A DNA stretch of 64,000 nt from an uncultured Anaerolineae bacterium (GTDB lineage: Bacteria; Chloroflexota; Anaerolineae; J036; Brachytrichaceae), in the NCBI GenBank assembly GCA_938034415.1, contig CALHLE010000008.1, forward strand, positions 19,124-83,123, read 5' to 3'. Shown here piece by piece: positions 42,275 through 50,750 of this stretch. A program made the position numbers and the translations under genes. The notes beneath the pieces were generated by a model. The model saw only the letters and a list, made by a program, of their open reading frames with translations, did no database searches and had not been told where the DNA came from. Every line of letters starts with the position of its first letter. Within the stretch, counting starts at the first letter, position 1.

Positions 42275-42343
42275 AAACTAACCCGGAACTAGATGCACTT
42301 GCCTGGCGTCTATATCGCGAGCCGAGTTAATGAGTCGGAGGCT

Positions 42344-42450
42344 GACCGGCAAGCGTCGGTCGGGATGGATGCACACAGTGCATCGCGCATGCGCGTTGAG
42401 CGGCCTCCTACGTCGTCAAGGGTGATTTACGCGGAGCGCGTGTGCTCCGC
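42344..42450 (+). promoter_or_regulatory. Cluster of three inverted repeats upstream of the PA14 lipoprotein
   Basis: Within ~110 bases there are GACCG...CGGTC (42344-42361), GATGCAC-ACA-GTGCATC (42368-42384) and GCGGAGC...GCTCCGC (42431-42450). The last is followed by three tandem GTTGA pentamers (42453-42467). Each could be a small hairpin or operator half-site in the divergent 42275-42494 region. No known regulator site is recognised. Confidence 0.35.
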
Positions 42451-42494
42451 AAGTTGAGTTGAGTTGAATAGACGCGCGAGCGAGAGGGATGCGC

Positions 42495-44174
42495 ATGAGA
42501 GTGTTCAAGCGGTATGGTTGTCGAAATGTCGTCGGCATCGTCGTAGGGACTATTCTAGCCTCGCTGCTCGCAGCGTGCCAGTCGCCGTTCCCGCCGACGC
42601 CGCCCGCGCCGACGGCGACACCGGCCAAGCCGCTGCCGTTCATCACCGTTGTCCCTAAACGGGTCACAGCCGGCGAAGTGGTGAATATTGTTGGTTCGGA
42701 TTGGGACGCAGGCGAGGAGATCACCCTGGGGCTGGTCTCCACCGTGCCCACGACGGGCACCGGCTCGATCGTCCTCGCCGTGCTCCGCGCCGATCCGAAT
42801 GGCCGATTCGAGCTGGCTACGACAATTCCCGCGCAGACCCCGTCGGGCGTTTGGCAGGTGTACGCGCAAACTCGCACCGTCGGCCGCTTTGCCACGGATA
42901 CGCTGACCGTGCTGGTTCCTACGGTAACGCCCGCGCCGCCCACGCAGACGCCTGCGCCGACGCAGACGCCGACGCGCGCTGCGCCCACGCGCCCGCCGCA
43001 GCGTCCGACTCGGACGCCGGCACCGCCCACGCCGGCGCCGACCACGATCGTCCTGCCCCCATTCACCGAATGGCGTGGCGAGTATTACGCGAACCCGAAC
43101 CTGTCCGGCCCGCCCGTCATCATTCGCAACGATGCGGTGATTGATTTCAACTGGGGCTACGGTTCGCCCGACTCGCGCATCCCGACCGACAACTTCTCGG
43201 CCCGCTGGACGCGCACGCTGGAGTTCGCGCCGGGCACCTACCGATTCACCTTCCGCGTGGATGATGGCGTGCGCATGTGGCTGGATAACGTGTTGATGCT
43301 AGATGATTGGCGTGAGGGCGCGGCGCGCGATGTCTCGACCGACGTGACGCTAGGCGCGCGCCCATATTCCTTCCGCATCGAGTACTTCGAGCGTTCCGGC
43401 GTTGCGTCCATTCGCTTTAGCATCTTCCAGTTGCCGCTGGCTACCCCATCGCCGTCTCCGACCCGCACGCCGACGCCTGTTCCGGCATCGCCCACACCGA
43501 CGGCCACTCCGGCGCCACCCACGCCGACGCCTGTTCCGCCGACGGCGACCGCGACACCCATCCCAACGCAAATTCCGCCGCTGCCCACCGCCACGCCGAT
43601 CCCGCTGCCGACGTTGACGGCCACGCCGATCCCGCTGCCGACGCCGACCAGCACGTTCACGCCGACGCCGCGACCAACGGCGACGTTCACGCCGCAACCT
43701 ACCGACACGCCGGAGCCGACGAGCACGCCTGCGCCGTCGCCGACGAGCACGTTCACGCCGGCGCCGCAACCAACGGCGACGTTCACGCCACAACCTACCG
43801 ACACGCCTGAGCCGACCAGCACGCCGACGGAAGAACCGGCGACGCCCACCCCGACGCCTACATCTACGTCCACGCCCACGCCTACGCCGACGTTGACCGC
43901 GACGCCGTCGCCGACGGCGACGGCTGTGTTGAGCCAGAGCGTGCAACTGCAGGTGACGGGCGAGCGTTGGCCACCAAATGCGCGCATCTCGATCAGCCTG
44001 AGCGAGGAGCCGGACGGCTCGGACGCGACGTTGCTCGGCCGCATACGCGCCAATCGCAGTGGGCGCTTCACCTTCACCTATGAGTTGGACGAAGCGCCGG
44101 CTGTGCCGCTCTACGTGGTGGTGGAATACCGGACTACCATTCGCGTCGTGGTGCCGGTTCAGGGCGCGCCGTAG
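42495..44174 (+). CDS. PA14-domain lipoprotein with proline/threonine-rich linkers
   Basis: 559 aa from ATG 42495, chosen since GAGAGG lies 7 bases upstream (an ATG at 42489 adds two residues). A lipoprotein signal ends LLAAC (Cys28). Then come a beta-rich domain (about 48-135), a Pro/Thr linker, a PA14 domain (about 190-312, [18 protein letters not shown] to [13 protein letters not shown]), a long TPTP-type repetitive region (about 316-480), and a C-terminal domain resembling the N-terminal one ([14 protein letters not shown] versus [14 protein letters not shown]). PA14 domains bind glycans. The protein should be surface-anchored. The putative cysteine protease gene follows 23 bases downstream. 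Confidence 0.8.
   Translation: MRVFKRYGCRNVVGIVVGTILASLLAACQSPFPPTPPAPTATPAKPLPFITVVPKRVTAGEVVNIVGSDWDAGEEITLGLVSTVPTTGTGSIVLAVLRADPNGRFELATTIPAQTPSGVWQVYAQTRTVGRFATDTLTVLVPTVTPAPPTQTPAPTQTPTRAAPTRPPQRPTRTPAPPTPAPTTIVLPPFTEWRGEYYANPNLSGPPVIIRNDAVIDFNWGYGSPDSRIPTDNFSARWTRTLEFAPGTYRFTFRVDDGVRMWLDNVLMLDDWREGAARDVSTDVTLGARPYSFRIEYFERSGVASIRFSIFQLPLATPSPSPTRTPTPVPASPTPTATPAPPTPTPVPPTATATPIPTQIPPLPTATPIPLPTLTATPIPLPTPTSTFTPTPRPTATFTPQPTDTPEPTSTPAPSPTSTFTPAPQPTATFTPQPTDTPEPTSTPTEEPATPTPTPTSTSTPTPTPTLTATPSPTATAVLSQSVQLQVTGERWPPNARISISLSEEPDGSDATLLGRIRANRSGRFTFTYELDEAPAVPLYVVVEYRTTIRVVVPVQGAP
43650..43841 (+). repeat. Two 96-bp tandem repeats in the PA14 lipoprotein gene
   Basis: The 96-base unit 43650-43745 (32 aa, beginning [19 protein letters not shown]) is followed by a near-identical unit 43746-43841. 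The units differ by a few substitutions. The repeat lies in the coding TPTP region and is in frame. Such repeats can vary in number by slippage or recombination. Confidence 0.8.
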
Positions 44175-44197
44175 CAATCTCCCTCGGAGCAACGCAC

Positions 44198-45337
44198 ATG
44201 CCCAAAGTAGACTTCTCGCCTGCGCGAGATGGCTTTCTGTTCGGGAACTATTTTGTCAATCAGATCGCCGACATTCCCGGCATCGGCAAATTGCAATCGG
44301 CCGGCCGGTGCGGCGGTATGTCGTACTGCGCGCTCGATCACTATGCGGCTCGGCGGCCGCTGCCGAGGTTCAAGCCGAGCGACTTCGGCGATAGAGGCGT
44401 GCCCCCCGATGGTCATCCGCTGGCCGATTACATCTACCAGCGCCAGCTTGACAGCTTCCTCACCCTCAGTGCGATCAAGTTCATCACATGGACCCTCGCG
44501 CCGGACGCGGGCAACTTCTTTATGCGCGGGGTGACGGATCGCACCAAAAACGAAGAGTTTAAGAAGCTGCGCGAGGCGATAGACCGCGGCGCGCCGGTGC
44601 CCCTGGGCCTCGTCGTTGCGCGCAATCTGAACGACCTAGGGCGCAACCATCAAGTGGTCGCCTACGGCTATGACCTCGACGCGAAAACGCAGCACATGAC
44701 GGTTTACATCTATGACGTGAATTGGCCGGGACTGGAGATTACGCTCTCTTCGGGCAGAAACGACGCCGGCTGGTTCGAGTCAAGCCCAGGCAAGGAGCAG
44801 TGGCGCGGCTGGTTTGTGCAGGACTACGCGCCGCGCCGGCCGCCCCCCAATCTAGACAAACCCCTGCTCGAAGGAGCGCGCAAGGTCAGCGGGGTTGTCG
44901 AAGAAATGGCCCAGCCGAGAGGCCGGCGCAATCACATCACCGTTACGCTCAAACGGCTGGCCTTCTTTAACCCTGAGGAGCCGGACTGCGCGGCCGAGCT
45001 TGCGCTTGAATTTCGCATCGGCAATCAGACGGTGCGTTGGCCGGCGCGCGGCTTTCGCAAGGTGAAGCACGGCGCGAAGTTCAGGCTGGATAGACGGGTT
45101 GAAGTCGATGTGGTACACGACGACGTGTTGGAGATCACCGGCCGGATCGCCGCCGATGTGATCCTGACCGACACCGATGACTTCGACGCGTTGGACTACT
45201 TCAACCTCGACCAGAACGCTGTCGCCGGCTTCTTCCGTCAGCGCTTCACCCGCGGCGACAAATGGGGCAGGGGAGCGCACAGTGTGCACAGCGAAGGCGG
45301 CCCCAGCGGGTACATGCTCGAATACACCATCGAGTGA
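44198..45337 (+). CDS. Putative papain-like-fold cysteine protease
   Basis: 379 aa, not recognised as a named family. The N-terminal ~180 residues show a papain-like Cys-His-Asp arrangement: GRCGGMSYCALDHY (Cys38), GRNHQVVAYGYD (His151) and YIYDVNWPG (Asp173 or Asn175). The remainder (about 225-379) is beta-rich and may be a binding domain; an NHITVTLKRLAFFN segment opens it. There is no signal peptide, so the protein is predicted cytoplasmic unless exported with help. A CGGAG site lies 9 bases before the start. Being directly after the PA14 lipoprotein suggests cooperation. Protease function is inferred from motif geometry only. Confidence 0.6.
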   Translation: MPKVDFSPARDGFLFGNYFVNQIADIPGIGKLQSAGRCGGMSYCALDHYAARRPLPRFKPSDFGDRGVPPDGHPLADYIYQRQLDSFLTLSAIKFITWTLAPDAGNFFMRGVTDRTKNEEFKKLREAIDRGAPVPLGLVVARNLNDLGRNHQVVAYGYDLDAKTQHMTVYIYDVNWPGLEITLSSGRNDAGWFESSPGKEQWRGWFVQDYAPRRPPPNLDKPLLEGARKVSGVVEEMAQPRGRRNHITVTLKRLAFFNPEEPDCAAELALEFRIGNQTVRWPARGFRKVKHGAKFRLDRRVEVDVVHDDVLEITGRIAADVILTDTDDFDALDYFNLDQNAVAGFFRQRFTRGDKWGRGAHSVHSEGGPSGYMLEYTIE

Positions 45338-45396
45338 GCCAGAAAGAGACATCCATCACGCCGATTGAGCGTCATGTTGCGCGGGAAGCGCGGGCT

Positions 45397-46746
45397 TCAG
45401 CCCGGCAGATTGAGCAGCCAAGTCGCCAGCGAGAAGTAGATCAACACACCGGAGATGTCGGAGAGCGAGGTGATCAGCGGCGCGCTGGCTGCGGCCGGAT
45501 CCAGTTTGAACTTGCTCAGGAGGAAGGGCAGCGATAGCCCGATCAGGCTGCCGACGATGACGATCAGCAGCATCGTCAGCGCGACGACAGCAGCAACTTC
45601 TGGGCCGCCGCGGAACGCGCCGATCGGCAACACCGCCAGCGCCATCGTTGCGCCCAGCATGCTGCCGACGAACAGCTCGCGCCCCAGCAGCTTGCCCCAG
45701 TCGCTCAGCTTCACGTCCCCGGTGGCCAATGCGCGCACCATCAGCGTGGCCGATTGCGACCCGGCGTTGCCGCTGCTGTCTATCAGCAGCGGCAGGAAGA
45801 ACACCAGCGCCACGACCGCGGCGATGGTCTCCTCGAACGCAGCGATGGCTGCGCCGGAGAAGATGTTCATGAAAACCAACGCCAGCAGCCAGCCGATGCG
45901 CTTGCGATAGATCGTGAAAATGCTCAGCTCCTTGTAGTTCGCCTTGAGCGGCGCGACGGCAGCCGCGCGGTGGAAGTCCTCCGTCGCCTCCTCCTGCGCC
46001 ACGTCGAGCACGTCGTCAGCGGTGACGATGCCCACCAGCACGCCATCCGAATCCACTACCGGCAGCGCGTCCAGGTCATAGCGCTGCATTACGCGCACCG
46101 CTGCTTCGCGGTCGTCGGAAGCGCGCACGCTGACGAACCGGCCATCCATGATTGCCTCAACAGGCTCGTCCGGCTCGGCGAAGATGAAGCGCCGCAACTC
46201 AAGCGCGTCCACTAGCCTCCAGCCCTCGTCCACCACATACACCACGTTGATCGTCTCGCTGCTGCGCCCGCGCGCGCGAATGTGCGCCAGGGCCTGGCTG
46301 ATCGTCCATTGCCGGCGCACCGCTACGTAGTCCGGCGTCATCAACCGGCCAACGCTGTCCTCCGGATAGCCCAGCATCTTGCGCGCTTCGGCTAGGTCTT
46401 CTGGACTGAGCAAGTTCAGCAGCTTCTGGCTGGCCCGTCCGGGCAACTCTTCCAACAGCGCGGTGCGATCGTCGGGGCTGAGGCCGGCGAGCAGTTGCCG
46501 CGTCTCCTCGTCCGTCAGCTCTTTGAGCAGTTGGTTTTGCTGTTCGGTCGTCAGATAGCTGAAGACTTCGCTGGAGATCGCGCGCGGCAGCACGCGGAAC
46601 ACAACGGCGCGTTCCGTCTTGGGCAGGGCGAGCAACAGGTCGGCGATCTCCGGCGCCGGCCAGTTGGCGACGGCGTCGCGGACGGCGGACCAGCTCTTAT
46701 TTGCGATGAGGGCCTGGATGTCGGGGGCGAGGGCTTCGTTGAGCAT
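45397..46746 (-). CDS. mgtE: Magnesium transporter MgtE
   Basis: 449 aa Mg2+ channel. The N-terminal helical MgtE_N domain (about 10-130, LTDEETRQLLAGLSPDDR, LLEELPGRASQKLLNLLS) leads into two CBS domains (about 135-260, LMTPDYVAVRR, GIVTADDVLDVA), followed by five membrane segments. The pore region has LLIDSSGNAGSQSATLMVRAL with the conserved N/G motif near the ion site. It follows the isochorismatase gene by 13 bases, so the two are co-transcribed. Cytosolic Mg2+ binding to the N and CBS domains should gate the channel. Confidence 0.95.
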   Translation of the reverse strand: MLNEALAPDIQALIANKSWSAVRDAVANWPAPEIADLLLALPKTERAVVFRVLPRAISSEVFSYLTTEQQNQLLKELTDEETRQLLAGLSPDDRTALLEELPGRASQKLLNLLSPEDLAEARKMLGYPEDSVGRLMTPDYVAVRRQWTISQALAHIRARGRSSETINVVYVVDEGWRLVDALELRRFIFAEPDEPVEAIMDGRFVSVRASDDREAAVRVMQRYDLDALPVVDSDGVLVGIVTADDVLDVAQEEATEDFHRAAAVAPLKANYKELSIFTIYRKRIGWLLALVFMNIFSGAAIAAFEETIAAVVALVFFLPLLIDSSGNAGSQSATLMVRALATGDVKLSDWGKLLGRELFVGSMLGATMALAVLPIGAFRGGPEVAAVVALTMLLIVIVGSLIGLSLPFLLSKFKLDPAAASAPLITSLSDISGVLIYFSLATWLLNLPG

Positions 46747-46759
46747 CTGCGTTTGAGAT

Positions 46760-47467
46760 TTATCGTGTGATCTTCTTCACTACCTCCACGCCGTTCGTCC
46801 ACATGTTGTAGAGGAAGATCGCATGTAGCAGGTCGCCATCGTGTGCCGGGATGCCGAGCTTCTGCGCCGTCTTCACCGGCGTGTCGTACGTCTGCACGCA
46901 GTTCTCCGGCACGATCACGCGCGCCTCTCGCTGCTGGTAGGCGTTGGCGCGTAGGCGCAGATGCATGGCGAGCTGATACGTGCACAGGTCGGTGCAGTCG
47001 CCAACGACGATGAACGTCGTCACCTCTGGATGCGCGTCCAGCCAGCGGTCGAGGCCGGTGTTCTCCGCCGAAGAAATAGAGTTCTTCTCGAATACGACGA
47101 ATTCGCTGGCGAAGGGCAGCTTGAGCAACTCCGGCGCAGTTTGCGCTTCGATGTGGCCGCGCACGCAGTGCGGCGGATACTGCTTAAACTCCACGGCGTC
47201 CGGCTCGTGCGCGTCCTGCGTCAGGATGAAATGGCGCACGCCGGCGTCGTAGCAATCGCGAAGAAGCTTGACGATGGGCTTGACAATGCCCTGCACGCGC
47301 GGGCTGGCCAGCGGGCCGACGGTGCAGAAGCCGTTGATGATGTCCACCGAGGCCACGGCGGCCCGCGACGGATCACTGATCAACTTCGACAGCTTCGCCG
47401 TCGGCAGACGACTCAGCCAGTCCTCGACATAGGAGATGAACGGTCGGGATCGCGTTGCCAGAGACAT
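46760..47467 (-). CDS. Isochorismatase/nicotinamidase-family cysteine hydrolase
   Basis: 235 aa. The catalytic triad of the family is visible: Asp in ASVDIINGFCTVG, Lys in VVFEKNSIS, and Cys in VVGDCTDLCTYQLA. The segment QYPPHCVRGHIEAQ resembles the nicotinamidase zinc-side region, so nicotinamide to nicotinate conversion is plausible, but other amidase substrates are possible. A GGAGGG site lies 5 bases before the ATG, and a TAGAAT box at 47508-47513 gives a leader of about 35 bases. It precedes mgtE. Confidence 0.85.
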   Translation of the reverse strand: MSLATRSRPFISYVEDWLSRLPTAKLSKLISDPSRAAVASVDIINGFCTVGPLASPRVQGIVKPIVKLLRDCYDAGVRHFILTQDAHEPDAVEFKQYPPHCVRGHIEAQTAPELLKLPFASEFVVFEKNSISSAENTGLDRWLDAHPEVTTFIVVGDCTDLCTYQLAMHLRLRANAYQQREARVIVPENCVQTYDTPVKTAQKLGIPAHDGDLLHAIFLYNMWTNGVEVVKKITR

Positions 47468-47507
47468 GGTTGCCCTCCGAGGTGATGAGATTGTTTGATG
47501 CGCGCAA

Positions 47508-47513
47508 TTCTAA
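47508..47513 (-). promoter_or_regulatory. -10 box (TAGAAT) for the isochorismatase-mgtE operon
   Basis: TAGAAT on the minus strand, 40 bases before the ATG at 47467. With a GGAGGG ribosome-binding site at 47475-47480 it makes a normal led transcript, unlike the leaderless genes nearby. Confidence 0.5.
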
Positions 47514-47622
47514 CGACTGTCGGTCGCAGCTTTCGCCGAACGGGCCGGGCTGGCCGAAGTCCGCGCCGGGCAGCCGGAGCCTTGGTCAAGCGCGTGAGGA
47601 ATACGCAGTCGCGCGCCGCACG

Positions 47623-47628
47623 TACAAT
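47623..47628 (+). promoter_or_regulatory. -10 box (TACAAT) for acetoacetyl-CoA synthetase, near-leaderless
   Basis: TACAAT ends 9 bases before the ATG at 47638, so the leader should be only a few bases. This supports the choice of 47638 over an open upstream extension. Confidence 0.5.
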
Positions 47629-47637
47629 CCCATCGCA

Positions 47638-49653
47638 ATGACCGTGCTCTGGCAGCCCTCGGATGCGCTTCGGCGCAACAGCAACCTGCGGCATTACATG
47701 GACTGGCTGGTGCAGTGGCGCGCGCTGACCTTTGCGGACTACGACGACTTGTGGCGCTGGTCGGTGAACGATCTGGAGTCGTTCTGGGGCACGCTGTGGG
47801 ATTACTTTGGCGTGCGCGCATCGCAGCCGGCCGGTCAAGTCCTCGCCCGGCGCGACATGCCCGGCGCGCAGTGGTTCCCCGGCGCCAAGCTGAACTACGC
47901 CGAGCACGCCTTCCGCAACGCCGCCGGCGACCGGCCGGCGTTGATCTTCCGCACCGAGACGACGCGCCTGCGGCCTGAAACCAGCGCGCTTTCGTGGGAT
48001 GAACTGCGTCGCGCAGTGACGGTGGTGGCTGCGGCGCTGCGCGAGCAGGGCGTCGGCGCCGGCGACCGCGTCGTCGCCTACGTCCCCAATATGCCCGAGG
48101 CGGTGATCGCCTTTCTAGCCTGCGCCAGCCTGGGCGCGATCTGGTCGAGTTGTTCGCCGGACATCGGCGCGTCGGCAGCCTTAGACCGCTTCAGGCAGAT
48201 CGAGCCAAAGGCGCTGTTCGCCGTGGACGGCTACGTGTACAACGGCAAACCCAACGACCGGCGCGGCGCAGTCGTCGAGCTGATCCGTTCCCTGCCGACG
48301 TTGCGATGCGTGTTTCGCATCCCTTATCTGGAAGGCGATGCCCGGCCTTTCACCGATTCGGTCAAGGAAGTGGCTTGGGATGACGCCCTCGGTGCGATGC
48401 GACATGCGCAGGACGAGCTGCGCTTTGAGCCGGTTCTCTTTGACCATCCGCTGTGGGTGCTGTATTCCAGCGGCACGACCGGCCTGCCCAAGCCCATCGT
48501 GCACTCGCACGGCGGCATTTTGATCGAGCACCTCAAAGCGCTCTCCTTTCACCTCGACCTCAAGCCCAGCGACCGCTTCTTCTGGTTCACCACGACCGGC
48601 TGGATGATGTGGAACTTCGTGATCGGAGGCTTGCTGGTCGGCAGCACGGTGCTGCTCTACGACGGCAGCCCGGCGCGCGATGAGATGGGGGCCTTGTGGC
48701 GCTTCGCCGAAGAGACGGGCATGACCGTCTTCGGCGCCAGCGCGGCGTACATCACCGCGTGCATGAAGGCCGGCATCGAGCCGCGCCAGCGATATGACCT
48801 GGGCGCGCTGCGTCACATCGGCTCAACCGGTTCGCCGCTGTCCGAAGACGGCTTCCGCTGGATCTATGCGCACGTCAAGCCCGACGTGTGGTTGGCTCCG
48901 CTGAGCGGCGGCACCGATGTGTGCACGGCCTTTGTGGGCGGTTGTCCGCTGCTGCCTGTGCGCCTGGGCGAGATGCAATGTCGCTACTTGGGCGCGCATG
49001 TGCAAGCTTTCGACGAGCAGGGCCGGCCGCTCGTGGACGAAGTGGGCGAGTTGGTCGTCACCGAGCCGATGCCTTCGATGCCGATCTATTTCTGGAACGA
49101 CCCGGAGATGCGCCGCTATCGCGAGAGCTACTTCGAGATGTTTCCGGGCGTATGGCGGCATGGCGACTGGGCGAAGATTACCCCGCACGGCGGCGTGATC
49201 ATCTACGGCCGCAGCGATTCCACCATCAACCGGCAGGGCGTGCGCATCGGCACCAGCGAACTCTACCGCGTGGTCGAAAGCATGCCCGAGGTGTTGGATG
49301 CGCTGGTGATTGACTTAGAGATGTTGGGCCGGCCGTCATACATGCCGTTGTTCGTCGTATTGCGCGAAGGCGCTGTGTTGGACGCAGCGCTCGACGCGAA
49401 GATCAAGCAAGCCATCCGCACCGAGCTTTCGCCGCGCCAAGTGCCCGACGACGTGATCGCCATCCCCGAAGTGCCGCGCACGCTGAACGGCAAGAAGTTG
49501 GAGGTGCCGGTCAAGAAGATCTTGCTGGGCGCGCCGCTGGAAAAGGCCGTCAACCTGGGTTCGGTGGCCAACCCGCAGGCGTTGCAGTTCTTCGTCGAGT
49601 TCGCGCGCGCGCTCAACCGCGCGGACGCGCCGAATCCTGCCGCCGCCCGGTGA
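47638..49653 (+). CDS. aacS: Acetoacetyl-CoA synthetase
   Basis: ATP-dependent activation of acetoacetate to acetoacetyl-CoA, 671 aa, the usual length for the family. Start MTVLWQPSDALRRNSNLRHY. AMP-binding motif YSSGTTGLPKPIVHSHGG, WFTTTGWMMWNFVIGG, the GSTGSPLSEDGFRWIY segment, and the C-terminal GRSDSTINRQGVRIGTSELY are diagnostic. The upstream in-frame extension (from 47455) is not supported. The 3-hydroxybutyrate dehydrogenase gene follows 41 bases downstream, forming a module that oxidises 3-hydroxybutyrate to acetoacetate and activates it, as in PHB or ketone body use. Confidence 0.94.
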   Translation: MTVLWQPSDALRRNSNLRHYMDWLVQWRALTFADYDDLWRWSVNDLESFWGTLWDYFGVRASQPAGQVLARRDMPGAQWFPGAKLNYAEHAFRNAAGDRPALIFRTETTRLRPETSALSWDELRRAVTVVAAALREQGVGAGDRVVAYVPNMPEAVIAFLACASLGAIWSSCSPDIGASAALDRFRQIEPKALFAVDGYVYNGKPNDRRGAVVELIRSLPTLRCVFRIPYLEGDARPFTDSVKEVAWDDALGAMRHAQDELRFEPVLFDHPLWVLYSSGTTGLPKPIVHSHGGILIEHLKALSFHLDLKPSDRFFWFTTTGWMMWNFVIGGLLVGSTVLLYDGSPARDEMGALWRFAEETGMTVFGASAAYITACMKAGIEPRQRYDLGALRHIGSTGSPLSEDGFRWIYAHVKPDVWLAPLSGGTDVCTAFVGGCPLLPVRLGEMQCRYLGAHVQAFDEQGRPLVDEVGELVVTEPMPSMPIYFWNDPEMRRYRESYFEMFPGVWRHGDWAKITPHGGVIIYGRSDSTINRQGVRIGTSELYRVVESMPEVLDALVIDLEMLGRPSYMPLFVVLREGAVLDAALDAKIKQAIRTELSPRQVPDDVIAIPEVPRTLNGKKLEVPVKKILLGAPLEKAVNLGSVANPQALQFFVEFARALNRADAPNPAAAR

Positions 49654-49694
49654 CGTTGACGCGCTCAGGCGCTTTCCCATCCTGTTGAAACACG

Positions 49695-50459
49695 ATGTCG
49701 CTCGAAGATAAGACTGTTCTCATCACCGGCGCCGGCAGCGGCATCGGCCGCGCCTGCGCGCAGGCCTTCGCCCGCGCGGGCGCGCGCGTGCTGGTGCATG
49801 ACATCACGCCCGAGGCGCAGCAAGTCGCCGATGCGCTCGGTGCGGCCTTCCTGCGGGCCGATCTGTCGGATCAAGAAGCGGTCAAGTCGCTTGCGCAGTC
49901 GGCGCTGCAAGCCGCCGGCGGCCGTGTGGACATCCTCATCAACAATGCCGGCTTCCAGCAGATTCATCCGGTGGAGGAATTCCCCGAAGCCACCTGGAAC
50001 AGGATGATCCAGGTGATGCTGACCGCGCCGTTCCAGTTGATCAAGTATCTGTTGCCGGCGATGAAAGCCAATCGCTGGGGGCGCATCATCAACATCAGCA
50101 GCCTGCATGGCGTGGTCGCCAGCCCGTTCAAGAGCGCCTACATCAGCGCCAAACACGGCTTGATGGGCCTGACCAAGACGGTGGCGCTGGAAGCCGCAGC
50201 ATTTGGCGTCACCGTCAACGCGATCTGCCCGGCCTACGTGCGCACGCCTATCGTGGACAAACAGATCGCCGATCAGGCGCGCACGCTGAACATCCCCGAA
50301 AGCGAGGTGATCGAGCAGGTGATGCTCGGGCCGGCGGCGATCAAGCGGCTGATCGAGCCGGACGAAGTCGCCGAGTTTGCGCTGTATCTCGCCTCGGACA
50401 AAGGCGGCATCATCACCGGCGCGGCGCACATGCTCGATTTGGGGTGGACGGCGCGCTGA
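49695..50459 (+). CDS. bdhA: D-3-hydroxybutyrate dehydrogenase
   Basis: NAD-dependent short-chain dehydrogenase, 254 aa. Motifs: TGAGSGIGRACA, NNAGFQQIHPVEEFPEATW, INISSLHGVVASPFKSAY with the catalytic Ser and Tyr, SAKHGLMGLTKTVALE with the Lys, and NAICPAYVRTPIV. The NNAGFQ and HGVVASPFKSAY segments are characteristic of 3-hydroxybutyrate dehydrogenases. Together with aacS it supports growth on 3-hydroxybutyrate or stored PHB. The GIY-YIG gene begins one base after its stop. Confidence 0.9.
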   Translation: MSLEDKTVLITGAGSGIGRACAQAFARAGARVLVHDITPEAQQVADALGAAFLRADLSDQEAVKSLAQSALQAAGGRVDILINNAGFQQIHPVEEFPEATWNRMIQVMLTAPFQLIKYLLPAMKANRWGRIINISSLHGVVASPFKSAYISAKHGLMGLTKTVALEAAAFGVTVNAICPAYVRTPIVDKQIADQARTLNIPESEVIEQVMLGPAAIKRLIEPDEVAEFALYLASDKGGIITGAAHMLDLGWTAR

Positions 50460-50460
50460 G

Positions 50461-50718
50461 ATGCCTTACGTCTATATGTTGCGCTGCGCCGACGGATCGC
50501 TCTACACCGGCATCGCCAAAGACGCCGATGCGCGGCTGAAGGCGCATCAGGCCGGGCGCGGCGGGCGTTACACGCGGGCGCGACGGCCGGTGGCGCTGGC
50601 CTGGCGCTGCGAGGTGGCGACGTGGCGCGAGGCGATGCAGCTCGAGCGCGCCATCAAACGCCTGCCCCGCGCTAAGAAGCTGGCGCTTATCGCTGCGTCA
50701 TCGGGGCAATCGGATTAG
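50461..50718 (+). CDS. GIY-YIG domain protein (UPF0213/YhbQ type)
   Basis: 85 aa single-domain GIY-YIG protein. YVYMLRCADGSLYTGIAKD carries the YV-x-x-L and YTG elements, the Arg of DADARLKAHQ the catalytic Arg, and EAMQLERAIKRLPRAKK the catalytic Glu region. The family includes small nucleases and DNA-repair-associated proteins with unclear in vivo function. It starts one base after the bdhA stop, so it is translationally linked, though functionally probably unrelated. Confidence 0.9.
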   Translation: MPYVYMLRCADGSLYTGIAKDADARLKAHQAGRGGRYTRARRPVALAWRCEVATWREAMQLERAIKRLPRAKKLALIAASSGQSD

Positions 50719-50750
50719 CCAAGCCGAAGTCGCTCGAGCGGGCGAAGACG

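Noticed and set aside
43440..43920. CRISPR-like periodic repeats
   Set aside because: The repeats are in-frame coding TPTP units within the PA14 lipoprotein gene with no spacers and no cas genes.
45385..45405. Terminator from GGGCT/AGCCC at the mgtE stop
   Set aside because: The stem is only 5-6 bp with a two-base loop and overlaps the stop codon; no T-tract follows.
47455..47637. In-frame extension of acetoacetyl-CoA synthetase to 47455
   Set aside because: It adds a non-conserved Arg/Pro-rich tail, and the TACAAT box and family start agree with 47638.
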